A stretch of 64,000 nt of DNA from Amycolatopsis sp. cg9 (GTDB lineage Bacteria > Actinomycetota > Actinomycetes > Mycobacteriales > Pseudonocardiaceae): NCBI RefSeq assembly GCF_041346945.1, contig NZ_CP166850.1, positions 6,804,501 through 6,868,500 on the forward strand, written 5' to 3'. Under the pieces are notes generated by a model. That model was not told the DNA's origin and made no database searches. It was given only the letters and a program-made list of their open reading frames with translations. Shown piece after piece: positions 54,911 to 63,313 of the stretch. The position numbers and the translations under genes are program-made. Position 1 is the stretch's first letter. Every line of letters starts with the position of its first letter.

Positions 54911-54934
54911 GTTCCCGGACACCGCCGGTTAAAC
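54911..54934 (-). promoter_or_regulatory. SigB-type promoter of the GT4 gene
   Basis: GTTT (54934-54931), 14 bases, GGGAAC (54916-54911) on the minus strand. Confidence 0.45.
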
Positions 54935-54996
54935 CTCCGGCCACCGCGGGCCCCCGGCTCCGCGACGGCCGGGCGTCGACGAAGGGACCTCCATCC

Positions 54997-55611
54997 ATGC
55001 GGTTCACCCCCCGGGGCACCCGGTTCTTCGATCTGCTGACCGATGCCGCGAGAAACCTGGTGACCGCGAGTGCGCTGCTGCGAGAACTGGTGGCGGCCCG
55101 TCCCGAAGACCGCGAAGCGCTCGCCAAGCGCCTGCACGAGGTCGAGCACCAGGGCGACGAGCTGACGCACACGATCATGGTGGAGCTGAACAGCTCGTTC
55201 GTGACGCCGTTCGACCGCGAAGACATCCAGGCGCTCGCCGGCAAGCTCGACGACGTGCTCGACTTCATGGACACCGCGGCCGACCTGGCGGTGCTGTACC
55301 GGATCGAGGCGTTCCCGCCGGGCACGGACGTGCTGGTGCGCGTGCTGTGCCGGTGCGCGGAGCTGACCGCGTCGTCGATGCCGGGCCTGGCGAAGGTCGG
55401 CGACCTCGAGCCGTACTGGATCGAGGTCAACGAGCTCGAGAACGAGGCCGACCGCATCTACCGGCGGATCCTGGCCCACCTGTTCGAACCGGGCGGGGAC
55501 GCCCTCGAGGTGCTGAAGACCAAGGAAGTCGTCGAGCAGTTCGAGCTGGCCGCCGACGCCTTCGAGCACGTGGCCGACGTGGTGCAGACCATCGCGGTCA
55601 AGGAGTCCTAG
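54997..55611 (+). CDS. PhoU-like DUF47 phosphate transport regulator
   Basis: A 204-residue all-helical protein of the DUF47/PhoU-like family (FFDLLTDAARNLVTASALLR, EVEHQGDELTHTIMVELNSS, TPFDREDIQALAGKLDDVLD). The conserved E/D-rich motifs bind metal clusters in relatives. Its stop overlaps the GTG of the PiT transporter gene by one base, and the two proteins are paired in many bacteria, where DUF47 proteins modulate PiT activity. Confidence 0.9.
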   Translation: MRFTPRGTRFFDLLTDAARNLVTASALLRELVAARPEDREALAKRLHEVEHQGDELTHTIMVELNSSFVTPFDREDIQALAGKLDDVLDFMDTAADLAVLYRIEAFPPGTDVLVRVLCRCAELTASSMPGLAKVGDLEPYWIEVNELENEADRIYRRILAHLFEPGGDALEVLKTKEVVEQFELAADAFEHVADVVQTIAVKES

Positions 55612-56606
55612 TGACGGGGACGGCCGCCCTGGTCACGGTGATCGTGCTGACGCTCGTCTTCGACTACACCAACGGCTTCCACGACGCGGCGAACGCGATC
55701 GCCAGCGCGGTGTCGACCCGGGCGTTGACGCTGCGGGCCGCGCTGGTGCTGGCGGCGGTGATGAACCTGGCCGGCGCGCTGCTGTCCACCGGGATCGCGG
55801 CGACGGTGGCCAAGGGCATCATCGACGTCCCGGCCGGGCCGGACGCGCTCACCGTGGTCTTCGCGGCGCTGCTCGGCGCGATCACCTGGAACCTGATCAC
55901 CTGGTACTTCGGCCTCCCGTCGTCGTCCTCGCACTCGCTGATCGGCGGCATGGTCGGCGCGGCACTGGCGGCGGCGAGCACGGTGCACTGGTCGGGGATC
56001 GCGGAGAAGGTGCTGATCCCGATGGTGGCTTCGCCGCTGCTCGGGCTGGTCCTGGGCTACGCGGCGATGCTCGCGGCGCTGTGGCTCCTGCGCCGGGCGA
56101 ACCCGCACCGCAGCGGCCGGGTGTTCCGCCGCTTCCAGATCGTCTCGGCGTCGGCGCTCGCCCTCGGCCACGGCCTGCAGGACGCCCAGAAGGGCATGGG
56201 CGTGATCGTGCTGGCCCTGGTGGCGGCCGGGCAGCAGACGACGTTCGCGGTCCCGATGTGGGTGACCCTGCTGTGCGCGGCGGCCTTGTCGCTGGGCACC
56301 TACTCGGGCGGCCTGCGGATCATGCGCACCCTGGGCCGCCGGGTGTTCCCGCTGGACCCACCGCACGGTTTCGTGGCGGAGTCGGTAGCGTCGTCGGTGC
56401 TGTACGTGACGGCGTTCGCGGTGAAGGCCCCGATCTCGACAACGCACGTGATCACGGCGGCGATCATGGGCGTCGGCGCGACTCGGCGGCTGTCGGCGGT
56501 CCGGTGGGGGATCGCGAGGGACATCGTCCTGGGCTGGGTCCTGACCTTCCCGGCCGCGGCGGCGGTGGCGGCGGCGGTGTACCTGGTGGCGGATCTGCTC
56601 ACCTGA
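55611..56606 (+). CDS. PiT-family inorganic phosphate transporter
   Basis: A 331-residue inner-membrane phosphate/metal symporter with about nine helices. The duplicated PiT signature is clear: FDYTNGFHDAANAIASAVST at the N-terminal end, WYFGLPSSSSHSLIGGMVGA, then GHGLQDAQKGMGVI and APISTTHVITAAIMGVG in the second half. GTG 55611 has AAGGAG eight bases upstream. It is a low-affinity phosphate importer controlled by the preceding DUF47 protein. Confidence 0.93.
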   Translation: MTGTAALVTVIVLTLVFDYTNGFHDAANAIASAVSTRALTLRAALVLAAVMNLAGALLSTGIAATVAKGIIDVPAGPDALTVVFAALLGAITWNLITWYFGLPSSSSHSLIGGMVGAALAAASTVHWSGIAEKVLIPMVASPLLGLVLGYAAMLAALWLLRRANPHRSGRVFRRFQIVSASALALGHGLQDAQKGMGVIVLALVAAGQQTTFAVPMWVTLLCAAALSLGTYSGGLRIMRTLGRRVFPLDPPHGFVAESVASSVLYVTAFAVKAPISTTHVITAAIMGVGATRRLSAVRWGIARDIVLGWVLTFPAAAAVAAAVYLVADLLT

Positions 56607-56612
56607 CCCGCG

Positions 56613-56637
56613 TTTGCCTCCCCGGCCGCCGGGAAAC
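56613..56637 (+). promoter_or_regulatory. SigB-type promoter of the alcohol dehydrogenase gene
   Basis: GTTT, 15 bases, GGGAAA, 34 bases before the ATG at 56672. Confidence 0.45.
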
Positions 56638-56671
56638 CGGGGCCGAGACCCGCACGCGGAAAGGGAGAGCC

Positions 56672-57862
56672 ATGAAGGCAGTGACCTGGCACGGCAAACG
56701 CGACGTCCGCGTCGAAGAAGTACCGGACCCGAAGATCGAGGAGGCCACCGACGCCGTCATCCGCGTCACCTCCACCGGGATCTGCGGCTCCGACCTGCAC
56801 CTGTACGAAGTCCTCGGGGCGTTCATGACCGAAGGCGACATCCTCGGCCACGAGCCCATGGGCGTCGTCGAAGAGGTCGGTCCCGAGGTGCGGCACATCA
56901 AGCCCGGGGATCGCGTCGTCGTGCCGTTCAACATCTCCTGCGGCCACTGCTGGATGTGCGACCGCGGCCTGCAGTCGCAGTGCGAAACCACGCAGGTCAC
57001 GGAGCAGGGCAAGGGGGCCGCGCTGCTCGGCTACACCAAGCTCTACGGCCAGGTCCCCGGCGGCCAGGCCGAATACCTGCGCGTCCCGCAGGCGCACTAC
57101 GGCCCGATCAAGGTGCCGGACGGCCCGCCGGACGAGCGGTTCGTCTACCTCTCCGACGTCGTGCCGACCGCCTGGCAGGCCGTCGAGTACGCGAACGTCC
57201 CGGCGGACGGCACCGTCGTCGTCTTCGGGCTCGGGCCGATCGGGCAGATGAGCGCCCGGATCGCGCGGCACCGCGGGGCCGGGCAGGTGATCGGCGTCGA
57301 CCTCGTGCCGGAGCGGCTCGCGCGGGCTCGCGAACACGGGGCCGTCGCGCTGGACACCCGGGACCACAAGGACATCGGCGACACCATCCGCCAGCTGACG
57401 AACGGCCGCGGCGCCGACTCGGTGATCGACGCCGTCGGCATGGAGGCGCACGGGGCGCCGGTCGGGCGGCTGGCGCACAACCTGGTGAACCTGCTCCCGC
57501 AGGCGATCGGCGCCAAGGTCACCGAGAAGGCCGGCATCGACCGGCTGAGCGTGCTGTACGCCGCCATCGACAGCGTCCGCCGCGGCGGCACGATCTCGCT
57601 GTCGGGCGTCTACGGCGGGATGGTCGACCCGATGCCGATGATGGAGCTGTTCGACAAGCAGGTCCAGCTGCGGATGGGGCAGGCCAACGTGCGGCACTGG
57701 CTCGACGACATCATGCCGGTGCTCACCGGGGACGGCGATCCGCTCGGCGTCGAGGGTTTCGCCACCCACAAGCTGCCGCTGCAGGAGGCTCCGCGCGCGT
57801 ACGAGATCTTCCAGAAGAAGCTCGACGGCGCCCAGAAGATCCTGCTGCAGCCGACCGCGTAG
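56672..57862 (+). CDS. Zinc-dependent alcohol/formaldehyde dehydrogenase-like enzyme
   Basis: A 396-residue medium-chain dehydrogenase. Catalytic zinc ligands are in STGICGSDLH and GHEPMGVVEEVG. The structural zinc site is four cysteines in SCGHCWMCDRGLQSQC. The NAD-binding loop is VVVFGLGPIGQM, followed by D in IGVDLVPERL. The long C-terminal half with the QAIGAKVTEKAG insertion resembles the glutathione-independent formaldehyde dehydrogenase group. AAAGGGAGA precedes the ATG. A SigB-like box suggests stress-time detoxification of aldehydes. Confidence 0.9.
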   Translation: MKAVTWHGKRDVRVEEVPDPKIEEATDAVIRVTSTGICGSDLHLYEVLGAFMTEGDILGHEPMGVVEEVGPEVRHIKPGDRVVVPFNISCGHCWMCDRGLQSQCETTQVTEQGKGAALLGYTKLYGQVPGGQAEYLRVPQAHYGPIKVPDGPPDERFVYLSDVVPTAWQAVEYANVPADGTVVVFGLGPIGQMSARIARHRGAGQVIGVDLVPERLARAREHGAVALDTRDHKDIGDTIRQLTNGRGADSVIDAVGMEAHGAPVGRLAHNLVNLLPQAIGAKVTEKAGIDRLSVLYAAIDSVRRGGTISLSGVYGGMVDPMPMMELFDKQVQLRMGQANVRHWLDDIMPVLTGDGDPLGVEGFATHKLPLQEAPRAYEIFQKKLDGAQKILLQPTA

Positions 57863-58109
57863 CCGCTGCCCTGGCCGCCGCCCACGCCGGTGCCGCTGTC
57901 CGTCCACACCGGACACAGCGTGCACGAGGGGGGAGCAGTGCTGGACCGTGCGCCGCGACGACCTCGACCTCGAGGTCACCCGCGACGTCCGCGAGCGCTA
58001 CACCCGGGTCGGCGACGAAGTTCGTCATCGACGCGCAGCTCGACGCTACGAAGGGGCCCGGCGGGTGGTCTCGCGGTTTCACCGCCGCGGCACCGGGTAG
58101 CCGTCCGGG
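57863..58109 (+). pseudogene. Possible gene remnant with a frameshift
   Basis: Within these 247 bases a plausible coding stretch (WTVRRDDLDLEVTRDVRERY, about 57940-58010) runs into a frame change near 58015. It then continues as FVIDAQLDATKGPGGW in another frame. Codon use in both pieces is normal for the genome. Nothing else, such as an RNA or strong hairpin, is visible. It may be the decayed end of an unknown gene between the dehydrogenase and the epimerase. Confidence 0.25.
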
Positions 58110-59183
58110 GTGCGGATCGTGATCACCGGAGCCACCGGGAACGTCGGAACGGCCTTGCTGGCCGCCCTCGGACCCGGCCACGACGTGGCCGGGCTCGCGC
58201 GGCGGCTGCCCGACACGGCGGTCGAGCCGTACCGCTCGGCCGGCTGGTGCGCGCTCGACGTCGGCGACCGCGGTGCCGGCCGCGAGCTGACCGCGCTGTT
58301 CGACGGCGCGGACGCCGTCGTCCACCTAGCCTGGGCCATCTCGCCGCGGCGCGGTGACCCGCCGATGTGGCGCACCAACGACCACGGCACCCGGCACGTG
58401 CTCGACGCGGCGGCGGCCGCCGGGGTGCCGCACCTGGTCGTCGCCTCCTCGGTGGCCGCCTACGGGCCCGCGCCGCGCTGGGACAAGGTGCGGGAAGACC
58501 ACCCGTGCACCGGGCTCGGGCGCAGCGCCTACAGCCGCGGCAAGGCCGCGCTGGAGTCCCTGCTGGACCGGTTCGAGGCCCGGCACCCGGAGGTCGGCCT
58601 CGCCCGGCTCCGGCCGTGCGCGATCCTGCAGCGGCGCGCGGCGGGGGAGTTCGCCCGCTGGCTGCTCGACCCGGCGGTGCCCGCCCGGCTCGCCGGCGGA
58701 CGGCGGCTGCCGGTTCCGCTGTGGAACGACCTGCGCGCCCAGGCGGTGCACACCTCGGACGTCGCCGAAGCGATCAGGCTGGTCCTCGCCACGGGGTACA
58801 CCGGCCCGGTCAACCTGGCCGCGCCGGAGGTGCTCGGCGCCGACGCGCTGGCCGGCCTCCTCGGGGGAACCCGCCTCCCGGTGCCGAAGCCGCTCGCGCG
58901 GGCGGCGGTCCACGCGGCCTGGGCGAGCGGCGTGCTCCCGGTGCACCCCGGCTGGCTGGAGCTCGCCGATCGCGCGGCGCTCGCCGACACCACGGTGGCG
59001 GAGACCGTCCTGGGCTGGCAACCTCGGTACGACGCCGCGTCCGCGATCGCCGAACTGGTCGCCGGGCTGCGCTCGGGTGCGGGGGCGGCGAGCCCGCCCC
59101 TGGCTCCGCCGCGCGGTTCCGGGGCACTGGCCCGGCTCCGCTCGCTCACCCGGGCCGGGCCGAGCCACCAGTCGCAAGCCTGA
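58110..59183 (+). CDS. NAD-dependent epimerase/dehydratase-like protein
   Basis: A 357-residue extended short-chain dehydrogenase. The Rossmann motif is VITGATGNVGTAL (G-x-x-G-x-x-G), with D in CALDVGD and VVHLAWAISP. The catalytic S-x24-Y-x3-K is SSVAAYG and SAYSRGKAALE. The C-terminal 30 residues are low complexity. It lies 15 bases before the FAD enzyme gene, so they are probably co-transcribed. Sugar or terpenoid substrates are possible; none is indicated. Confidence 0.85.
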   Translation: MRIVITGATGNVGTALLAALGPGHDVAGLARRLPDTAVEPYRSAGWCALDVGDRGAGRELTALFDGADAVVHLAWAISPRRGDPPMWRTNDHGTRHVLDAAAAAGVPHLVVASSVAAYGPAPRWDKVREDHPCTGLGRSAYSRGKAALESLLDRFEARHPEVGLARLRPCAILQRRAAGEFARWLLDPAVPARLAGGRRLPVPLWNDLRAQAVHTSDVAEAIRLVLATGYTGPVNLAAPEVLGADALAGLLGGTRLPVPKPLARAAVHAAWASGVLPVHPGWLELADRAALADTTVAETVLGWQPRYDAASAIAELVAGLRSGAGAASPPLAPPRGSGALARLRSLTRAGPSHQSQA

Positions 59184-59198
59184 ACAGCAGGAGGGCCA

Positions 59199-60791
59199 GT
59201 GAGTGCGGAAGCCTTCGACGCGGTGGTGATCGGCGCCGGGCACAACGGGCTGGTGGCGGCGAACGTCCTCGCCGACGCGGGCTGGTCGGTGCTCGTGCTG
59301 GAGGCGACCGAGCGCCCGGGCGGTTCGGTCCGGACGGCCGAGGTCACCGAACCGGGCTTCCGCAACGACCTGTTCAGCGCGTTCTACCCGCTCTCGGCGG
59401 TGTCGCCGGTCATCAAGGGCCTGCGGCTGGCGGAGCACGGCCTGCGCTGGCGGCACGCCCCCGACGTCCTGGCGCACGTGCTGCCCGACGACCGGTGCGC
59501 GGTGCTGTCCCGCGACCTCGACCGCACGGCGGCGTCGGCCGACGAGTTCGCCCCGGGCGACGGCGATGCCTGGCGGGCGCTGTTCGAGCAGTGGCGGGAA
59601 ATCCGCGAACCGCTGCTGAACGCGTTGTTCACGCCGTTCCCGCCGGTCCGCCCGGCGCTGAAGCTGCTGCGCCGCACCGGGACGGGGGACGCGCTGCGCC
59701 TGGCGCGCATGCTGACGCTGCCGGCCCGCCGGTTCGGTGACGAGCTGTTCGCCGGCGAGGGCGCGAAGCTGCTCGTGGCGGGGAACGCCGCGCACAGCGA
59801 CCTTTCCGTCGACAACGCGGGCAGCGCGGTGTTCGGCTGGCTGCTCGCGATGGTCGGGCAGGACGAGGGCTACCCGGTGCCCGAAGGCGGTGCGGGCGAG
59901 CTGATCGCGGCGCTGGTCCGGCGGCTGGAGTCCCGCGGCGGGCAGATCCACTGTGGACGTCCGGTGCGGGAGGTCCTCATCGGCGGCGGGCGCGCGCTGG
60001 GCGTGCGGGACGCCGCCGGCGACCCGGTCCGGGCGCGCAAGGCCGTGCTCGCCGACGTGCCGGCGCCGCTGCTGTACCGCGAGCTGGTCGGCGAGGACCG
60101 GCTGCCGTCGCGGCTGGTCGAGGACCTCGGGAAGTTCGAATGGGACTGCGGGACGGTCAAGGTGGACTGGGCGCTGTCCGGCCCCATCCCGTGGACCGCC
60201 GAAGCCGCCCGCGGCGCGGGCACGGTCCACCTCGGCACCGATCTCGACGGGCTCGCGGCGTTCGGCGGCGAGCTCGCCAGGGGCCGGACCCCGCGCCGGC
60301 CGTTCCTGCTGCTGGGCCAGATGACCACGACCGACCCGACGCGCTCGCCGCCGGGGACCGAAGCGGCGTGGGCGTACACGCACGTGCCGCGCGGCACGAT
60401 GGAGAACCGCTCGGCGCTGGAGCGGCGGGCGAAGCGGATCGAGGAGACGGTCGAGGCCAACGCGCCGGGGTTCACCGGCCTGATCAAGGCGCGGTACGTG
60501 CAGGGCCCGGCCGAGCTGGCGGGGCACAACCCGGGGCTGGTGGGCGGCGCGATCAACGCCGGGACCACGGCGATCCACCAGCAGCTGTTCTTCCGGCCGG
60601 TGCCGGGCACGGGCCGCGCGGACACCCCGGTGGACCGGCTGTTCCTGGCCGGCGCGTCGGCCCACCCGGGCGGCGCGGTCCACGGCGGCCCGGGAGCCAA
60701 CGCGGCCCGCGCGGCGCTGGCCCGCGCCGGCCGGCTCGGCGGCGGCTACGCGGCGGTCATCCGGGCGGCCCACCGCGCGATCTACAGCTGA
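59199..60791 (+). CDS. Phytoene-desaturase-type FAD-dependent oxidoreductase
   Basis: A 530-residue flavoprotein. The N-terminal dinucleotide fold is VIGAGHNGLVAANVLADAGW, then VLVLEATERPGGSVRTAE. The C-terminal FAD block is DRLFLAGASAHPGGAVHGGPGANAA. These are hallmarks of the CrtI/phytoene-desaturase-like family, but no other carotenoid genes (CrtE, CrtB) are in the window. The GTG start has AGGAGGG seven bases upstream. Substrate unknown; homologues next to epimerases occur in several actinobacteria. Confidence 0.88.
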   Translation: MSAEAFDAVVIGAGHNGLVAANVLADAGWSVLVLEATERPGGSVRTAEVTEPGFRNDLFSAFYPLSAVSPVIKGLRLAEHGLRWRHAPDVLAHVLPDDRCAVLSRDLDRTAASADEFAPGDGDAWRALFEQWREIREPLLNALFTPFPPVRPALKLLRRTGTGDALRLARMLTLPARRFGDELFAGEGAKLLVAGNAAHSDLSVDNAGSAVFGWLLAMVGQDEGYPVPEGGAGELIAALVRRLESRGGQIHCGRPVREVLIGGGRALGVRDAAGDPVRARKAVLADVPAPLLYRELVGEDRLPSRLVEDLGKFEWDCGTVKVDWALSGPIPWTAEAARGAGTVHLGTDLDGLAAFGGELARGRTPRRPFLLLGQMTTTDPTRSPPGTEAAWAYTHVPRGTMENRSALERRAKRIEETVEANAPGFTGLIKARYVQGPAELAGHNPGLVGGAINAGTTAIHQQLFFRPVPGTGRADTPVDRLFLAGASAHPGGAVHGGPGANAARAALARAGRLGGGYAAVIRAAHRAIYS

Positions 60792-60806
60792 GCCCCCGGG
60801 TGGCCG

Positions 60807-61274
60807 TCACGGGCTCGGGTGGCCGTCCTGCGCGCGGGCGTGCTTGCCGGTGGCGAGGTCGGCGAGGCGGGCGAGCGACTCGACGTTGCGCGGCTTGACG
60901 ATGAGCGCCTGCAGGGCCGCGGGCAGCACCTTGCCGATGCCGCTGACGATGTGCTCGGTCATCCGGACCAGCGTGGCCCCGTCGCCGTGCGGGACGAGCG
61001 TCAGCCCGACCGCCGCCGCGCCCAGTGGCCAGCCGCGCGCCTCCAGCGACAGCGACAGGCCCGGTTCCACCGCCCGGACCACGGTGACGTCCTGGATGTG
61101 CACCGGCCACGGGCCCACGCTGTGGTGGATCCGGGAGCCGACCGCGGGCCACTCGGGATCGACGTCGCGGATGTGCGAGCTGCCCACCACCCAGCCCGCG
61201 TAGAGCCAGCCGTCGGCGAGGACGTCGAACACGGCGTCGGGCGGTACGTCGATCACGCGGCTGACCTCGGTCAC
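60807..61274 (-). CDS. SRPBCC-family (START-like) protein
   Basis: A 155-residue small lipid/ligand-binding fold protein: VSRVIDVPPDAVFDVLADGW at the start, a beta sheet (HHSVGPWPVHIQDVTVVRAV, VGLTLVPHGDGATLVRMTEH) and a long C-terminal helix. GTG 61272-61274 has AGGAGG upstream. It converges with the FAD enzyme gene and may bind its hydrophobic substrate, but that is speculation. The C-terminal tail (ATGKHARAQDGHPSP) is disordered. Confidence 0.8.
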   Translation of the reverse strand: MTEVSRVIDVPPDAVFDVLADGWLYAGWVVGSSHIRDVDPEWPAVGSRIHHSVGPWPVHIQDVTVVRAVEPGLSLSLEARGWPLGAAAVGLTLVPHGDGATLVRMTEHIVSGIGKVLPAALQALIVKPRNVESLARLADLATGKHARAQDGHPSP

Positions 61275-61306
61275 GGGTTCCTCCTGGTCGTCGGGACGAA
61301 GGGGGA

Positions 61307-61329
61307 ATACCCGCTCCCGGACGGGGTAT
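61307..61329. promoter_or_regulatory. Divergent GGGTAT boxes between the SRPBCC and BrkB-type genes
   Basis: ATACCC (61307-61312) and GGGTAT (61324-61329) form an inverted pair, each placed about 30 bases before a start codon and correctly oriented as a SigB-type -10. No GTTT -35 is visible for either. Confidence 0.35.
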
Positions 61330-61359
61330 GCCCTCGCCGACCAAGCGGAGGTGACGGCG

Positions 61360-62343
61360 GTGGCCGGACGACGGAAAACGCCCGAAGGACCGGGTGAGCT
61401 GTCCAAGCGCTCGTGGGGTGCGGTGCTGAAGCGCACGGCCAAGCAGTTCGGCCGCGACAACCTGACCGACTGGGCCGCGGCGCTGACCTACTACGGGGTG
61501 CTGTCGCTGTTCCCGGGCGTCCTCGTGCTCACGTCGCTGCTCGGCCTGCTCGGCCCGGACAAGGTCCAGACCTTGATCGACAACGTCCAGCAGGTCGTCC
61601 CGGGGCAGGGCAGAGAGGTCCTCGTCGGCGCGATCCGGGAACTGGCGGGCTCGCGCGGCCTGGCCGGGCCGCTGGCGGTCATCGGCCTGCTCGGTGCGCT
61701 GTGGTCGGCGTCGGGGTACGTCGGCGCGTTCATGCGGGCGTCGAACGCGATCTACGGCATGCCGGAAGGCCGTCCGGTGTGGAAGGTGGTGCCGATCCGG
61801 GTGCTGCTGACGATCGGGATCGTGGTGCTGCTGGGGGCGTGCGCGCTGGGCGTGGTGGCGACCGGCGCGGTCGCGCGGCGGCTCGGTGACCTGATCGGGC
61901 TCGGCGCGACCGGGGTGCTGGTGTGGGAGATCGCGAAGTGGCCGGTGATCGCGCTGCTGGTCAGCCTGGCGTTCGCGCTGCTGTACTGGGTGGGCCCGAA
62001 CGTGCGGCAGCCGGGCTTCAAGTGGCTGACGCCGGGTGGTCTGCTGGCGGTGCTGCTGTGGGTGCTGGCGTCGGCCGGGTTCGCGCTGTACGTCGCGAAT
62101 TTCGGTTCGTACAACAAGACTTACGGTTCGCTGGCGGGCGTGATCGTGTTCCTTGTATGGTTGTGGATCTCGAACCTGGCCGTGCTGCTGGGCGCCGAGC
62201 TCGACGCGGAGCTCGCCCGGGGCCGCAGCATCGAAGCGGGGCGCGAGGAAGACCAGCAGGAGCCCTTCCTGCCGCCGCGGGACACCAAGGCGATGGACGA
62301 CGACGAGGCCGCGGACGTGGCGCGCGAGACCGAACGGAGCTGA
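61360..62343 (+). CDS. YihY/BrkB-family membrane protein
   Basis: A 327-residue integral membrane protein with six helices. Typical YihY blocks are DWAAALTYYGVLSLFPGVLV, LGALWSASGYVGAFMRASNAIYG and NFGSYNKTYGSLAGVIVFLVWLWI followed by LLGAELDAEL. The highly charged C-terminal tail (REEDQQEPF to the end) is cytosolic. GTG 61360 is chosen because a perfect GGAGGTGA lies five bases upstream; GTG 61351 is the alternative. Once called ribonuclease BN, the family is now viewed as a membrane protein of unknown transport role. Confidence 0.88.
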   Translation: MAGRRKTPEGPGELSKRSWGAVLKRTAKQFGRDNLTDWAAALTYYGVLSLFPGVLVLTSLLGLLGPDKVQTLIDNVQQVVPGQGREVLVGAIRELAGSRGLAGPLAVIGLLGALWSASGYVGAFMRASNAIYGMPEGRPVWKVVPIRVLLTIGIVVLLGACALGVVATGAVARRLGDLIGLGATGVLVWEIAKWPVIALLVSLAFALLYWVGPNVRQPGFKWLTPGGLLAVLLWVLASAGFALYVANFGSYNKTYGSLAGVIVFLVWLWISNLAVLLGAELDAELARGRSIEAGREEDQQEPFLPPRDTKAMDDDEAADVARETERS

Positions 62344-62347
62344 CCGG

Positions 62348-62737
62348 ATGGCCGCCCGGATCACGGGACTGGTGCTGGACTGCCACGACCCCGACCGGCT
62401 GGCCGAGTTCTGGTGCGCGGTGCTCGGCTACGAGGTGATCGGCCACGAGCCCGACGGCCTCGAGCTGGGGCTCCCGGGCGTCCCGCTCGGTGCCGGACCG
62501 CCGACGCTGGTGCTGGCCCGGACGGATCACCCGCGCCGCGGCAAGCTCCCGCTCCACGTGGACGTGAACCCGGTGGGCGGCGACCAGGAGACGGAGCTGC
62601 GGCGCCTGCTGGCCCTGGGCGCGCGGCCGGCGGACGTCGGGCAGGACGGCACGGAGTCGTGGGTGGTGCTGCAGGACCCGGAGGGCAACGAGTTCTGCCT
62701 GCTGCGGAAAGAGCTGGACACGGACCGCCCCGGCTGA
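62348..62737 (+). CDS. VOC-family (glyoxalase-like) protein
   Basis: A 129-residue single VOC module: LVLDCHDPDRLAEFWCAVLG, LVLARTDHPRRGKLPLHVDV and the closing WVVLQDPEGNEFCLL. It is a paralogue of the gene at 50354-50716, with the same order of blocks. The ATG is four bases after the BrkB-type stop, so it is co-transcribed. Substrate unknown. Confidence 0.82.
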   Translation: MAARITGLVLDCHDPDRLAEFWCAVLGYEVIGHEPDGLELGLPGVPLGAGPPTLVLARTDHPRRGKLPLHVDVNPVGGDQETELRRLLALGARPADVGQDGTESWVVLQDPEGNEFCLLRKELDTDRPG

Positions 62738-62760
62738 GCTTCAGGTCCCCGCGGTTCCGG

Positions 62761-62787
62761 ACGTCATGAACGACTCTTTCATGACGT
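62761..62787 (+). terminator. Hairpin followed by a G run
   Basis: ACGTCATGAA (62761-62770) and TTCATGACGT (62778-62787) pair perfectly around CGACTCT, 23 bases after the VOC gene. An eight-G run follows. This is another hairpin type that I associate with Amycolatopsis intergenic regions. Confidence 0.7.
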
Positions 62788-62836
62788 CGGGGGGGGGCGC
62801 CGGTGTGGCTGGTTCGCCGGGGCTCGGGAGGGGTGG

Positions 62837-63175
62837 TCAGTGGTCTTCGGCCGCGCAGCGGCGCCACTGCACGTGGTCGCCTTCGCGGTCCGCGTGCCAC
62901 ACCGCGGTGCCGGAGTCCGACTCCCACGTCGGCACGAGCCGGCCGGTCACGACGTGGCCGCGGGCCACCCGGCCGAACAGTTCCACGCCGTCCGCCCGGC
63001 GGGCCGCCGGGATCCACGCCGGGAAGCGGGTGCGGGGGAGCTTCCGTTCGATCCACTCGCGCGCCGAGCCCTCGCTGCCGTGCTCGGACTCGACGATGCT
63101 CGACACCGGGCCGTCGCCGCCTACGGCGAGACCGATCGAGGCGCGCCAGCGCACGGGGGACGGGTCGGAAGTCAT
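62837..63175 (-). CDS. Hypothetical protein
   Basis: A 112-residue protein (SPVRWRASIGLAVGGDGPVS, REWIERKLPRTRFPAWIPAA, SDSGTAVWHADREGDHVQWR). It contains several Trp and His residues near the C-terminus but no known domain. ATG 63173-63175 gives the plausible start; longer starts run into low-complexity sequence. It lies between a VOC gene hairpin and a topoisomerase gene. No function can be assigned. Confidence 0.55.
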   Translation of the reverse strand: MTSDPSPVRWRASIGLAVGGDGPVSSIVESEHGSEGSAREWIERKLPRTRFPAWIPAARRADGVELFGRVARGHVVTGRLVPTWESDSGTAVWHADREGDHVQWRRCAAEDH

Positions 63176-63313
63176 CGTCCCCAGGGTCCCGGACGGGCGG
63201 GTCCGCGGACCAGTACACGTTCGGATGGATTGACGTTCACTCACCGTGCCTCCTGGCGCTCGACCGGACGTCCGCACACAGATCAACTTCCCCGTAAGAG
63301 TGACTTCCAATCC

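Noticed and set aside
59199..60791. Carotenoid biosynthesis gene crtI
   Set aside because: The FAD family is broad and no crtE or crtB gene is near, so a specific symbol would be unsupported.
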